In this document: positions 8,211 to 15,095 of the stretch, piece by piece
Position numbering within the stretch: position 1 is the stretch's first letter
How the letters are laid out: each line of letters opens with the position of its first letter
Assembly: GCA_002083405.1 (NCBI GenBank)
Contig: LVWT01000048.1
Location: forward strand, 1-18,973
Direction: 5' to 3'
DNA: 18,973 nucleotides
Source: Nitrospira sp. SG-bin2
Lineage (GTDB): Bacteria > Nitrospirota > Nitrospiria > Nitrospirales > Nitrospiraceae
The notes under the pieces: model-generated
Seen by the model: the letters and a program-made list of their open reading frames with translations, nothing else
Told to the model about the DNA's origin: nothing
Database searches by the model: none
Made by a program: the position numbers and the translations under genes

Positions 8211-9080
8211 TCAACGCTGCCGATTTGTCCGAGTCAAGACCATGCTCAACGCTACCGCCGGCGCAGAGTGGGTCAGCGCGCCGATCGAGATCCGATCGAT
8301 TCCCGTAGCCGCCATGGCTCGAACATTCTTCATGGTAATGCCGCCGGAGACTTCGATTACTGCGCGGCCCTTGATGAGGGCGACTGCTCGGCGCACCATG
8401 GCGGGCGTCATATTATCCAGGAGAATGATATCGGCTTTTCCGTCGAGGGCTTGCCGAACCTCGGAAAGGGATTCTGCTTCGACGATGACCGGCATTGTAC
8501 CGGGCTTGTACGCTTTGGCTAGCCGGCATGCCGTGCGAACAGTCTGCGGGCCTTGCTTGAGAAGCGCCAGATGATTGTCTTTGATCAACATACCGTCTCC
8601 CAGCGACATCCGGTGATTCACGCCGCCGCCGAGCGCGACGGCCCACTTTTGAATGGCTCGCCAGCCGGGCAATGTTTTTCGTGTATCCATAATGTCGATG
8701 GAACGGCCCTTGACCGCGCGGCAGAACCGGTGTGTCAGTGTGGCGATCCCGGACAGATGTTGGAGAAAATTCAGCGCGACCCGTTCCGCTTGCAGGATGG
8801 CTCGCCCGTCACCGGCGATCAATACGACAGGCTCGCCCGTCTTGGCTGGTTCGCCGTCTCGCCGTACGACTGTGAGCGTGAGCGTTGGATCGACCGCGAG
8901 AAATGTTTGCACGGCTGCGGCCAGTCCTGCCACGACGATCGGCTGCTGGGCGATGATCTCAGCGCGGGCGGGAACCGGTTTTGGGAAAAGGGCGGCGGTG
9001 GTCACATCGCCTTGTCCGAGGTCCTCTTCCAATCCAAGCCGAACAGCGCGGCGGATGTCTGCGGCGGGAAGCTGTACCAT
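8211..9080 (-). CDS. nadC: Nicotinate-nucleotide pyrophosphorylase (quinolinate phosphoribosyltransferase)
   Basis: A 289-residue NadC, the usual length. It converts quinolinate and PRPP to nicotinate mononucleotide, CO2 and pyrophosphate in de novo NAD synthesis. The N-terminal GLEEDLGQGDVTTAAL, the ERVALNFLQHLSGIAT helix and the DTRKTLPGWRAIQKWAV motif (catalytic Arg/Lys) are diagnostic. GGGVNHRMSLGDGMLIKDNH, VEAESLSE, ILLDNM and EVSGGI follow in the expected order along the barrel. It sits 3 bp after valS and 3 bp before birA. No nadA or nadB is present in the window. Confidence 0.97.
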   Translation of the reverse strand: MVQLPAADIRRAVRLGLEEDLGQGDVTTAALFPKPVPARAEIIAQQPIVVAGLAAAVQTFLAVDPTLTLTVVRRDGEPAKTGEPVVLIAGDGRAILQAERVALNFLQHLSGIATLTHRFCRAVKGRSIDIMDTRKTLPGWRAIQKWAVALGGGVNHRMSLGDGMLIKDNHLALLKQGPQTVRTACRLAKAYKPGTMPVIVEAESLSEVRQALDGKADIILLDNMTPAMVRRAVALIKGRAVIEVSGGITMKNVRAMAATGIDRISIGALTHSAPAVALSMVLTRTNRQR

Positions 9081-9083
9081 CGG

Positions 9084-11825
9084 TCAGGTTCCCAGCATGG
9101 TGCGCAACTGCTGTGCGCTGCCGGCCAGGAGCTCACGGTCACGGGTCATCGTTCGCACCCGTTCCTGGTGCTCGGTAATGACGTCCGGTGGGGCCTTCGA
9201 CACGAACTCTGCATTGTTCAGTTTGCCGTTGATCCGTTGAGATTCCTTATCGTTCTCCGCGAGTTGTTTCGCCAAACGGTCGAGCGCTTTTTGAAGATCG
9301 ACATCGCCGGAGACCGTGATGCCGACCGAAAGGCCTTCTGTGACGAGCCGCAGCAGTTTCACCGACGGCCAATCCTTCGACGCCGTGATCGCGGCTTCGC
9401 CACGGCTTAGGTGCGCCAGGTGCTGCTGGATCTGATGGAGCTGCTCATGTCTATTCCGGTCGTCATGTCCAACATAAAATGGAATGTGCTGTCCAGACGG
9501 ATAATTCAACAGAGCCCGGCCGGTGCGGATGAGCCCAACGGTCTGTTCGAGCAGCGCAAACTGCCGCTCCGTATCGGGAGATGACCAGGTGTGGTTCGAA
9601 ACCGGATAGTTCTGGAGGACGATGCTGTCTCCCTGATGGGGAATCGTTTGCCAAATCTCTTCGGTAATAAAGGGCATGAAGGGATGCAGCAGCCGCATCG
9701 TCGTTTCGAGTGTCTCGACAAGCGTCTGTCTGGTGCTTGGTCCATCGGGATGTGCGGCGTCTTGCAAGACGGGCTTGATCAATTCCAGATACCAATCACA
9801 GTACTCGTGCCAGATAAAGTGGTATAGCGTCCCAGCGGCGCGATCAAATCGGTATGATTCCAGCTCCGACGTCACGGTGTGGATCGTGTGGTCCAGGCGG
9901 CTCAGGATCCACCGGTCGGGAAAGGTTCGTTGCGCCGGAGGGAGGGCGGTGCGTGTTCCATCCAGATACATCAGGCCGAATCGCGCGGCATTCCAGATCT
10001 TGTTGGCAAAGTTGCGATACCCCTCGATCCGTTCTTCCGCCAGCTTGATGTCGCGTCCGGGCGAGGCCATCGATGCCAGTGTGAATCGCAGCGCATCGGT
10101 GCCGAATTGATTCATGACGTGAAGTGGGTCGATCACGTTGCCTTTTGACTTGCTCATCTTCTGACCCTCGGCATCCCGGACCAAGGCGTGGATGTAGACG
10201 TCCTTGAACGGCACATCGCCCATGAACTTCAGACCCATCATAATCATCCGGGCCACCCAGAAGAACAGAATATCGAGGCCGGTGACCAACGTAGAGGTCG
10301 GGTAATAGGTTTTGAGTTCAGGTGTCTGATCAGGCCATCCCAGCGTTGAGAAGGGCCAGAGGGCAGAGGAAAACCAGGTGTCGAGCACGTCGGCATCGCG
10401 TAGAAGCTGTTGGCTGCCACAGGCAGGACAGTGAGCCGGGGTTGTCTTCGAGACAATCGGCTTGGCGCCTTGCAGTATGACGGTTCGATTGTCCACGGTG
10501 ACGATCTGTTGTGCGTTGCAGGCAAGGCAGTACCAGGCAGGAATCTGATGTCCCCACCAGATTTGGCGGGAGATGCACCAGTCTTTGATGTCCCGCATCC
10601 AGCCGAGATAGTTGTTGGTCCAGCCTTCGGGAATGATCCGGATTTTTCCGGTCTCGACAGCTTCAATCGCCGGCTGAGCCAACGGTTGAATCTTGACGAA
10701 CCACTGGGGAGACAAATAGGGTTCCACCACCGTTTTGCAGCGGTAGCATTTTCCCACCGACATTTTGTGGTCTTCGATGTTGGTCAGCGAGCCTCGTTCG
10801 CGCAGGAGGTCTTCGACTTTCGGACGTGCCTTTGCGACCGGAAGCCCTTTCAACATGTCGATAAATTCCGGCTCGACCAGTGCGTGCTGCAGGCCGACAG
10901 GGTCGAGCCGCGCATGATGATCCAAGATGGCCAGCCGTTCCAGGGCATGTCGTTCGCCTGCTTCATAGTCGTTGAAATCGTGCGCCGGTGTGATCTTCAC
11001 TGCGCCGGTGCCGAATTCGAGATCCACCAGGATCGAATCACCCACGATGGGAATCTGACGCGTCGTCAGTGGAAGCAGGACCTTCTTTCCGATCAGATGC
11101 CGATAACGAGGATCGTCCGGATGTACGGCGACGGCCGTGTCTCCCAGCATCGTTTCCGGCCTGGTCGTGGCGACGATGAGTGCATTGCTGGGATCGTCAG
11201 CCAGGGGGTAGCGGAGATGATAGAGCTTCCCTTTTACGTCTTCATGCTCGACTTCAATGTCCGACAACGCGGTCAGGCAGCGGGGGCACCAATTGATGAG
11301 TCGCTCGCCACGATAGATCAGGCCGTCTTCATACAGGCGCACGAAGACCTCTACGACGGCCTTGGATAAGCCTTCGTCCATGGTGAAGCGCAACCGGTCC
11401 CAGTCGCAGGATTCGCCGAGTTGCTTCTGTTGGCTGACGATCGTATTTCCCGATGTGGCTTTCCAGTTCCAGACACGCTCGATGAACTGATCGCGTCCAA
11501 GGGATTCCCGCGAGAGGCCTTCGGCCATGAGTTGTTTTTCCACCACGTTCTGCGTGGCGATACCCGCGTGATCGGTGCCGGGAAGCCAGAGCACGTTGCG
11601 GCCTTGCATGCGCTGCCACCGGATCAAGATGTCTTGGAGCGAATGGTTCAACGCATGACCGACGTGGAGCGAGCCGGTCACATTCGGCGGAGGAATGACG
11701 ATGCAATAGGGGGCGCCGGCGTGATCGGGGGATGCATGGAAATAGCCCCGCTCATTCCAGAGCTGATACCAGCGGGATTCAACGGTTTTGGGGTCGTAGG
11801 ACTTGTCGAGTTGCGGTGTGGTCAT
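9084..11825 (-). CDS. valS: Valyl-tRNA synthetase
   Basis: A class I aminoacyl-tRNA synthetase that charges tRNA-Val. From the chosen ATG (11823-11825) it has 913 residues. The HIGH motif is PPNVTGSLHVGHALN (46-60); the editing domain contains TTRPETMLGDTAVAVHP; GLDILFFWVARM and the KMSKS loop (QKMSKSKGNVIDP) follow. The anticodon-binding domain and the valine-specific C-terminal coiled-coil arm (VDLQKALDRLAKQL and onwards) complete it. The frame is open upstream to 11888, but the extra residues (PFAVPHRHVKMPACSIGNLS) are not typical and a promoter-like pair lies inside them, so MTTPQLDKSYDPKTVE is preferred. It begins the valS-nadC-birA-coaX run. Confidence 0.97.
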   Translation of the reverse strand: MTTPQLDKSYDPKTVESRWYQLWNERGYFHASPDHAGAPYCIVIPPPNVTGSLHVGHALNHSLQDILIRWQRMQGRNVLWLPGTDHAGIATQNVVEKQLMAEGLSRESLGRDQFIERVWNWKATSGNTIVSQQKQLGESCDWDRLRFTMDEGLSKAVVEVFVRLYEDGLIYRGERLINWCPRCLTALSDIEVEHEDVKGKLYHLRYPLADDPSNALIVATTRPETMLGDTAVAVHPDDPRYRHLIGKKVLLPLTTRQIPIVGDSILVDLEFGTGAVKITPAHDFNDYEAGERHALERLAILDHHARLDPVGLQHALVEPEFIDMLKGLPVAKARPKVEDLLRERGSLTNIEDHKMSVGKCYRCKTVVEPYLSPQWFVKIQPLAQPAIEAVETGKIRIIPEGWTNNYLGWMRDIKDWCISRQIWWGHQIPAWYCLACNAQQIVTVDNRTVILQGAKPIVSKTTPAHCPACGSQQLLRDADVLDTWFSSALWPFSTLGWPDQTPELKTYYPTSTLVTGLDILFFWVARMIMMGLKFMGDVPFKDVYIHALVRDAEGQKMSKSKGNVIDPLHVMNQFGTDALRFTLASMASPGRDIKLAEERIEGYRNFANKIWNAARFGLMYLDGTRTALPPAQRTFPDRWILSRLDHTIHTVTSELESYRFDRAAGTLYHFIWHEYCDWYLELIKPVLQDAAHPDGPSTRQTLVETLETTMRLLHPFMPFITEEIWQTIPHQGDSIVLQNYPVSNHTWSSPDTERQFALLEQTVGLIRTGRALLNYPSGQHIPFYVGHDDRNRHEQLHQIQQHLAHLSRGEAAITASKDWPSVKLLRLVTEGLSVGITVSGDVDLQKALDRLAKQLAENDKESQRINGKLNNAEFVSKAPPDVITEHQERVRTMTRDRELLAGSAQQLRTMLGT

Positions 11826-11853
11826 GGACAGGTTGCCGATCGAACAGGCGGGC

Positions 11854-11881
11854 ATCTTAACATGTCTGTGCGGCACAGCAA
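11854..11881 (-). promoter_or_regulatory. Possible valS promoter
   Basis: On the minus strand TTGCTG (11876-11881) and TAAGAT (11854-11859) are separated by 16 bp. Initiation would be near 11848, about 23 bases before the ATG at 11825. The position supports that start over the longer frame. It lies back to back with the promoter of the small basic protein gene. Confidence 0.4.
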
Positions 11882-11899
11882 ATGGCACGGCCGCACAGC

Positions 11900-11928
11900 T
11901 TGTGACCCTGCCGAGGCTGTGTTATACC
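11900..11928 (+). promoter_or_regulatory. Promoter of the small basic protein gene
   Basis: TTGTGA at 11900-11905 and TATACC at 11923-11928 are separated by exactly 17 bp. Initiation would be near 11935, leaving a ~40-base leader that carries GGGAG at 11965-11969, 5 bases before the ATG at 11975. It is divergent from the putative valS promoter, 19 bp away. Confidence 0.5.
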
Positions 11929-11974
11929 ATCGCGGTCAGGCAGAGGCCCATCACTTTTATTGTAGGGAGTCGGT

Positions 11975-12094
11975 ATGCCACGAGGACGTGAGAAAGATCG
12001 GAAGACGAGACGGAAGCATCGGAAGAACGTGAAGCGGATGAAGACGCTGGTGAAGACCCGACGAGCAGCCGCAAAGCGCGGGAAAAAGGGATAG
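11975..12094 (+). CDS. 39-residue extremely basic protein, ribosomal-protein-like
   Basis: ATG at 11975 to TAG at 12092 encodes 39 residues, about half of them Lys or Arg, with no Cys, Trp or Phe. The sequence starts MPRGREKDRKTRRKHRKNVK and ends AAAKRGKKG. A good ribosome site (GGGAG, 11965-11969) and a promoter-like pair upstream make translation likely. The composition resembles very small ribosomal proteins (bS22/mS38, bTHX and AURKAIP1/COX24-like peptides) and nucleic-acid-binding tails, but it does not match one I can name. Its place divergent from valS and the Lys/Arg spacing suggest ribosome or RNA binding; this is an inference. The frame has a clean stop, with the convergent REC gene ending 23 bp away. 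Confidence 0.7.
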   Translation: MPRGREKDRKTRRKHRKNVKRMKTLVKTRRAAAKRGKKG

Positions 12095-12116
12095 GGCAGG
12101 GCGAGCGGTATTTCCG

Positions 12117-13319
12117 TCAGCTGGAGGCAGTCAGGCGTTTCAGTTCGGCGGTGATGTGCTGTACGGCAAGTTCAGGGACGATGTGCTGTACGGCTTGTTC
12201 GATGGCGCGCTCGGAGGCCGTCCGTACGGTTTCATCGACAATCGGCGGCGCGAGCTTGTGAACGGTAACCTGCACTTCATCCTTCACGATCTGATCGATC
12301 GAACCGATCTGTTCACGAATGACGTCGGATAGGTGTTGTCGGAGGCCGGCTTCGGCCTGCTCCCTCACCCAGATGTCGAGTTTCGCATTGACCAACGTGC
12401 CGATCAAGTCGGAGATGGTTTGCCGAATGATGGGCTCATGGTTTGCGATTTCTTTTCCCAGCAAGGACGGCAGTTCCCTCGACAGGATGGGCTGTATGAT
12501 CGCGGCGAGACGTTCCTCAGAAAGCACATCGCCAAGTTGCGCCCGTAATTCATTTTGGACGATGGGCTGGACTTGGCTCGTCAGTTTTTCTTCAATGACC
12601 CGTGGCAGCACGTCGGCCAGTCTTTGTTCGATCTGGCTTGTCATCGACTGCAGGAGCTGATCGAAGATGCCTTTCGTAGGGTCTTCCGGACCTGCCGCTG
12701 CCGCGCGTACAACGGGAGCAGCGGGCGTCGGCGTACTGGGTCGAGCGATGACAGGTTCCGCCGGCTTGGCAGCAGGGCTTGGTGTGGCGCTGAGCGCGGC
12801 GCTGAGTGCAACATTAAGTGAGGGGCCGAGAGAGAGATTGGGAGGAGCCATCGCAACTTGAACGGAGCCCGTTCCGTCGTCGGAGTCGTCATCGGCCGCA
12901 GCAGGCGGCCAAGCCCGGCGCTTTAATTTAGCGCCCTGTTCCGATTGCTGCTGTTTCTGTTGGAGATGCTTGATGACCGTGAGCAGCTCGTCCGGCTGAA
13001 AGGGTTTTTTGAGGAAGGCTTTCACTCCCAGCGAACGGAACAGATTCTCATCCAGGTGGTCTGCCTGATTAACCAGCGAAATAAGGTAGGTTTCAGTCAA
13101 GTTGTCGAGCTTGTTGATCTCTTTGCAAAAACCGGAAAAGGTCATATTTTCGAGATAGTAGTCTACAATGATCAGGGAAGGGTTGCCCTGTTTGGCGGCA
13201 GCGAGGGCTGCCGGACCGTCGTTGAATCCAACCACTTCATATCCTTCGGGGGTCGAGGTCTGTTCAACCAAGCGCCGCACAGCGGGGCTGCTATCGACCA
13301 CAAAGATGGAAGAAGGCAT
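12117..13319 (-). CDS. Response-regulator-like protein with long helical C-terminal region
   Basis: A 400-residue protein. Residues 1-120 are a CheY-like receiver: D9 of the acidic pocket, phospho-acceptor D53 in LIIVDYYLE, S81 in the Thr/Ser position and K104/K105 in AFLKKPFQPDEL. The acidic pocket has only one Asp (VVDSS) where most receivers have two. A Gln/Lys stretch, an acidic patch (AAADDDSDDG) and a Pro/Ala-rich linker (about 150-210) follow. The last ~180 residues consist of successive amphipathic helices such as IEQRLADVLPRVIEEKL and VREQAEAGLRQHLSDVI, with no DNA-binding or catalytic domain seen. It may be a scaffold or polarity/motility-type regulator. Start: GGAG lies 6 bases before the ATG at 13317-13319. 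No histidine kinase gene is adjacent. Confidence 0.85.
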   Translation of the reverse strand: MPSSIFVVDSSPAVRRLVEQTSTPEGYEVVGFNDGPAALAAAKQGNPSLIIVDYYLENMTFSGFCKEINKLDNLTETYLISLVNQADHLDENLFRSLGVKAFLKKPFQPDELLTVIKHLQQKQQQSEQGAKLKRRAWPPAAADDDSDDGTGSVQVAMAPPNLSLGPSLNVALSAALSATPSPAAKPAEPVIARPSTPTPAAPVVRAAAAGPEDPTKGIFDQLLQSMTSQIEQRLADVLPRVIEEKLTSQVQPIVQNELRAQLGDVLSEERLAAIIQPILSRELPSLLGKEIANHEPIIRQTISDLIGTLVNAKLDIWVREQAEAGLRQHLSDVIREQIGSIDQIVKDEVQVTVHKLAPPIVDETVRTASERAIEQAVQHIVPELAVQHITAELKRLTASS

Positions 13320-13348
13320 CGAAGTCTCCAGATCTATTAGGTTTTACG

Positions 13349-13377
13349 AAGCTATCAGCGAGGGTCTTCTTTGTCAA
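13349..13377 (-). promoter_or_regulatory. Promoter of the receiver-domain protein gene
   Basis: On the minus strand a perfect TTGACA (13372-13377) is followed after 17 bp by TAGCTT (13349-13354). Initiation would be near 13342, giving a ~22-base leader that contains the GGAG ribosome site. This is the best sigma70-type promoter seen in the window. Confidence 0.6.
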
Positions 13378-13412
13378 GAAAACGGCTGTTTGGCGAGTAG
13401 GAGGTCCGCACC

Positions 13413-13454
13413 GTGAAGAAAAAATCGAACTGCGTCGGAGCTGCGGCGAGATGA
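13413..13454 (+). CDS. 13-codon leader ORF upstream of the HAD gene
   Basis: GTG at 13413 opens a 13-codon frame encoding MKKKSNCVGAAAR and ends in TGA at 13452-13454, which overlaps the HAD ATG (13451-13453) as ATGA. A strong AGGAGGT at 13399-13405 sits 8 bases upstream, whereas the HAD start itself has only a weak GCGAG. The arrangement suggests ribosomes load here and reinitiate on the HAD gene. It carries no run of a single amino acid or attenuator-like structure. It might be fortuitous. Confidence 0.45.
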   Translation: MKKKSNCVGAAAR

Positions 13455-14188
13455 GGGATACCGAATCATCGATCCGAGTCGTATTTTTTGACGCAGCCGA
13501 CACTCTCTTTCATGTTAAGGGGTCGGTCGCTGAGATTTATCTTCAGTACGCGGTGCAATACGGCTTTTCGCACACGCAGGAGTCTTTGCCTGCGATCAAG
13601 CAGGCGTTTAGCCGGGCCTTTCGAGAGGCGCCGCCCCCGATCTTTGCGGCGACCGAACCGGCGCAGCTCAAACAGAGCGAGCGGCTTTGGTGGTTCGATG
13701 TCGTCCACAATGTGTTCTACCGGGTCGGGATGTTCGAGCGGTTCGATGATTTTTTCGACCGGATCTTCGGGGTATTTGAAGATCCCGGCTCATGGAGTCT
13801 TTTTCCTGAGGTGCTCTCGACCTTGACCAGCCTCAAGGCGTCGGGCATGGAATTGGGAATTATTTCTAACTTCGACTCGCGACTGTTTCCGGTGATGCGG
13901 GGATTGGGCATTGCCGATCTCTTCGATACGATCACGATTTCCAGTCTGGCGCAGGCCGCAAAGCCGGCAACTAAGATATTTCAGCTTGCGCTGGACAAAC
14001 ATGCCGTTGATCCGGAGGAGGCGCTGCATGTCGGGGACAGTTTGCGGGAGGATGTCGAAGGCGCGGAGAAAGCGGGGCTCCATGCTGTTTTGCTTGACCG
14101 TCAGGGCACGGCCCAGCGTTCGGGAGTCCGGACGATTAAATCCCTCGATGAATTGATGCCCCTGATAGAGCGGCTTGCCGGTGGCTGA
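13451..14188 (+). CDS. HAD-superfamily hydrolase (HDHD3/REG-2-like)
   Basis: A 245-residue HAD-like protein. Motif I is VVFFDAADTLF (10-20) with nucleophile D14 and T18; the usual second Asp two residues on is Ala, as in the HDHD3-type subgroup, so phosphatase activity is uncertain. Motif II is LGIISNFDSR, motif III lysine is in AAKPATKIF, and motif IV is LHVGDSLREDVEGAEKAG with the Mg-binding Asp pair. The inserted helical cap lies between about 25 and 115 (LWWFDVVHNVFYRVGMF). Substrate is unknown; members act on small phosphorylated metabolites or none. It is divergent from the receiver-domain gene and appears to be coupled to a short leader ORF. It converges on the sirtuin gene, with 83 bp between them. 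Confidence 0.88.
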   Translation: MRDTESSIRVVFFDAADTLFHVKGSVAEIYLQYAVQYGFSHTQESLPAIKQAFSRAFREAPPPIFAATEPAQLKQSERLWWFDVVHNVFYRVGMFERFDDFFDRIFGVFEDPGSWSLFPEVLSTLTSLKASGMELGIISNFDSRLFPVMRGLGIADLFDTITISSLAQAAKPATKIFQLALDKHAVDPEEALHVGDSLREDVEGAEKAGLHAVLLDRQGTAQRSGVRTIKSLDELMPLIERLAGG

Positions 14189-14204
14189 TAGGGCGTGAAC
14201 CGTG

Positions 14205-14271
14205 AGGGTGGAGAACTCCCTCGCCCTCTGTCTCCAAGATCTCTCACCTTTTACGTTTTACCTTTCACGCT
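14205..14271. repeat. Short intergenic repeats between HAD and sirtuin genes
   Basis: The gap between the convergent genes holds GAGGG..CCCTC inverted arms at 14205-14223 and, at 14246-14278, several imperfect TTTYACGY units in a row (TTTTACGTTTTACC, TTTCACGCTTCACGG). There is no clear T run after a stem, so I do not call a terminator. The TTTCACG-type units look like a dispersed intergenic repeat. Confidence 0.35.
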
Positions 14272-15000
14272 TCACGGCCCAAGCAGCAGCGGCACGATGT
14301 CTTTCGCTCGCCCTTGCAGCGAGAGATCGACAAGATCGGTTTGGGGAGTTTGGCCCAGATTGATTTCGGCTACGAACGCGCCGGCTTCTTTCGCGATCGA
14401 GGCAAAGCCGGCAGCCGGATAGACTACTCCGGAGGTGCCGATGACAAGGCACAGGTCACTTGCCTGAAGCGCGGTATAGCTGCGCTGTAGATCCTCCTCG
14501 GCCAGGGATTCTCCGAACCAGACGATATGGGGTCGAAGAAGGTTTCGGCAGTCTCGGCATATCGGGAGGATGTGAATCGGAACGTCCCGATTTTCGGTAA
14601 CCTGCTCGCATGCCGTGCAGCGCACCATCCAAATGTTGCCGTGAATCTCGGACAGCCGTTGTGATCCTGCCGTCCGGTGCAATCCATCGACGTTTTGTGT
14701 GATCAGCCAGAACTGCGCGCAACGCCGTTCCAATTCCGCGATGGCCTCATGGGCAGGATTGGGTTTCTTGGTGGCGATCAACTCGCGGCGCCAGTTATAC
14801 CATTCCCACACCAGCCGGGGGTCCCGGTCAAAGGCTTCCGGCGTTGCCAGATCTTCAGCTCGAAAGTTTCGCCACAGGCCCTCTACCCCGCGAAAGGTCG
14901 GCACGCCGCTGTCGGCAGAAATGCCGGCGCCGGTGAGGACCGTAATCGATCGTGCTGCGGCGAGACGTTCTTTCAGAATGCTGAAATCAGAACCAGACAT
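14272..15000 (-). CDS. cobB: NAD-dependent protein deacylase, class III sirtuin (SIRT5-like)
   Basis: A 242-residue Sir2 enzyme that removes acyl groups from protein lysines using NAD. GAGISADSGVPTFRG (24-38) and TQNVDGLH (101-108) bind NAD; H120 in EIHGN is the catalytic base. Zinc ligands are C128, C131, C148 and C151. Residues WEWYNWRR contain Y68 and R71, the Tyr-x-x-Arg pair that in SIRT5-type sirtuins reads succinyl and malonyl lysine, so desuccinylase/demalonylase activity is predicted in addition to or instead of deacetylation. Ends GRAKDIVPLLLGP. The start at 14998-15000 has no strong Shine-Dalgarno sequence. It is divergent from the ketopantoate-reductase-like gene, 95 bp away. Confidence 0.93.
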   Translation of the reverse strand: MSGSDFSILKERLAAARSITVLTGAGISADSGVPTFRGVEGLWRNFRAEDLATPEAFDRDPRLVWEWYNWRRELIATKKPNPAHEAIAELERRCAQFWLITQNVDGLHRTAGSQRLSEIHGNIWMVRCTACEQVTENRDVPIHILPICRDCRNLLRPHIVWFGESLAEEDLQRSYTALQASDLCLVIGTSGVVYPAAGFASIAKEAGAFVAEINLGQTPQTDLVDLSLQGRAKDIVPLLLGP

Positions 15001-15052
15001 GATTCATGCCGAGTGAGAGAGAAGACCGCTGCGTCTGCTCGCAGTCGCATGC

Positions 15053-15058
15053 TATAGT
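15053..15058 (+). promoter_or_regulatory. Extended -10 element upstream of the panE-like gene
   Basis: TGCTATAGT (15050-15058) matches an extended -10 (TGnTATAAT-like) about 38 bp before the ATG at 15096. No good -35 is visible at the right distance, which is tolerated for extended -10 promoters. Confidence 0.35.
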
Positions 15059-15095
15059 ACCGCCACGTCCTGTGCAATGTGTGGAGGATGTGGAG

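Noticed and set aside
11826..11888. Longer valS N-terminus (21 extra residues)
   Set aside because: The extra residues are not typical of the family, and a promoter-like pair lies within them.
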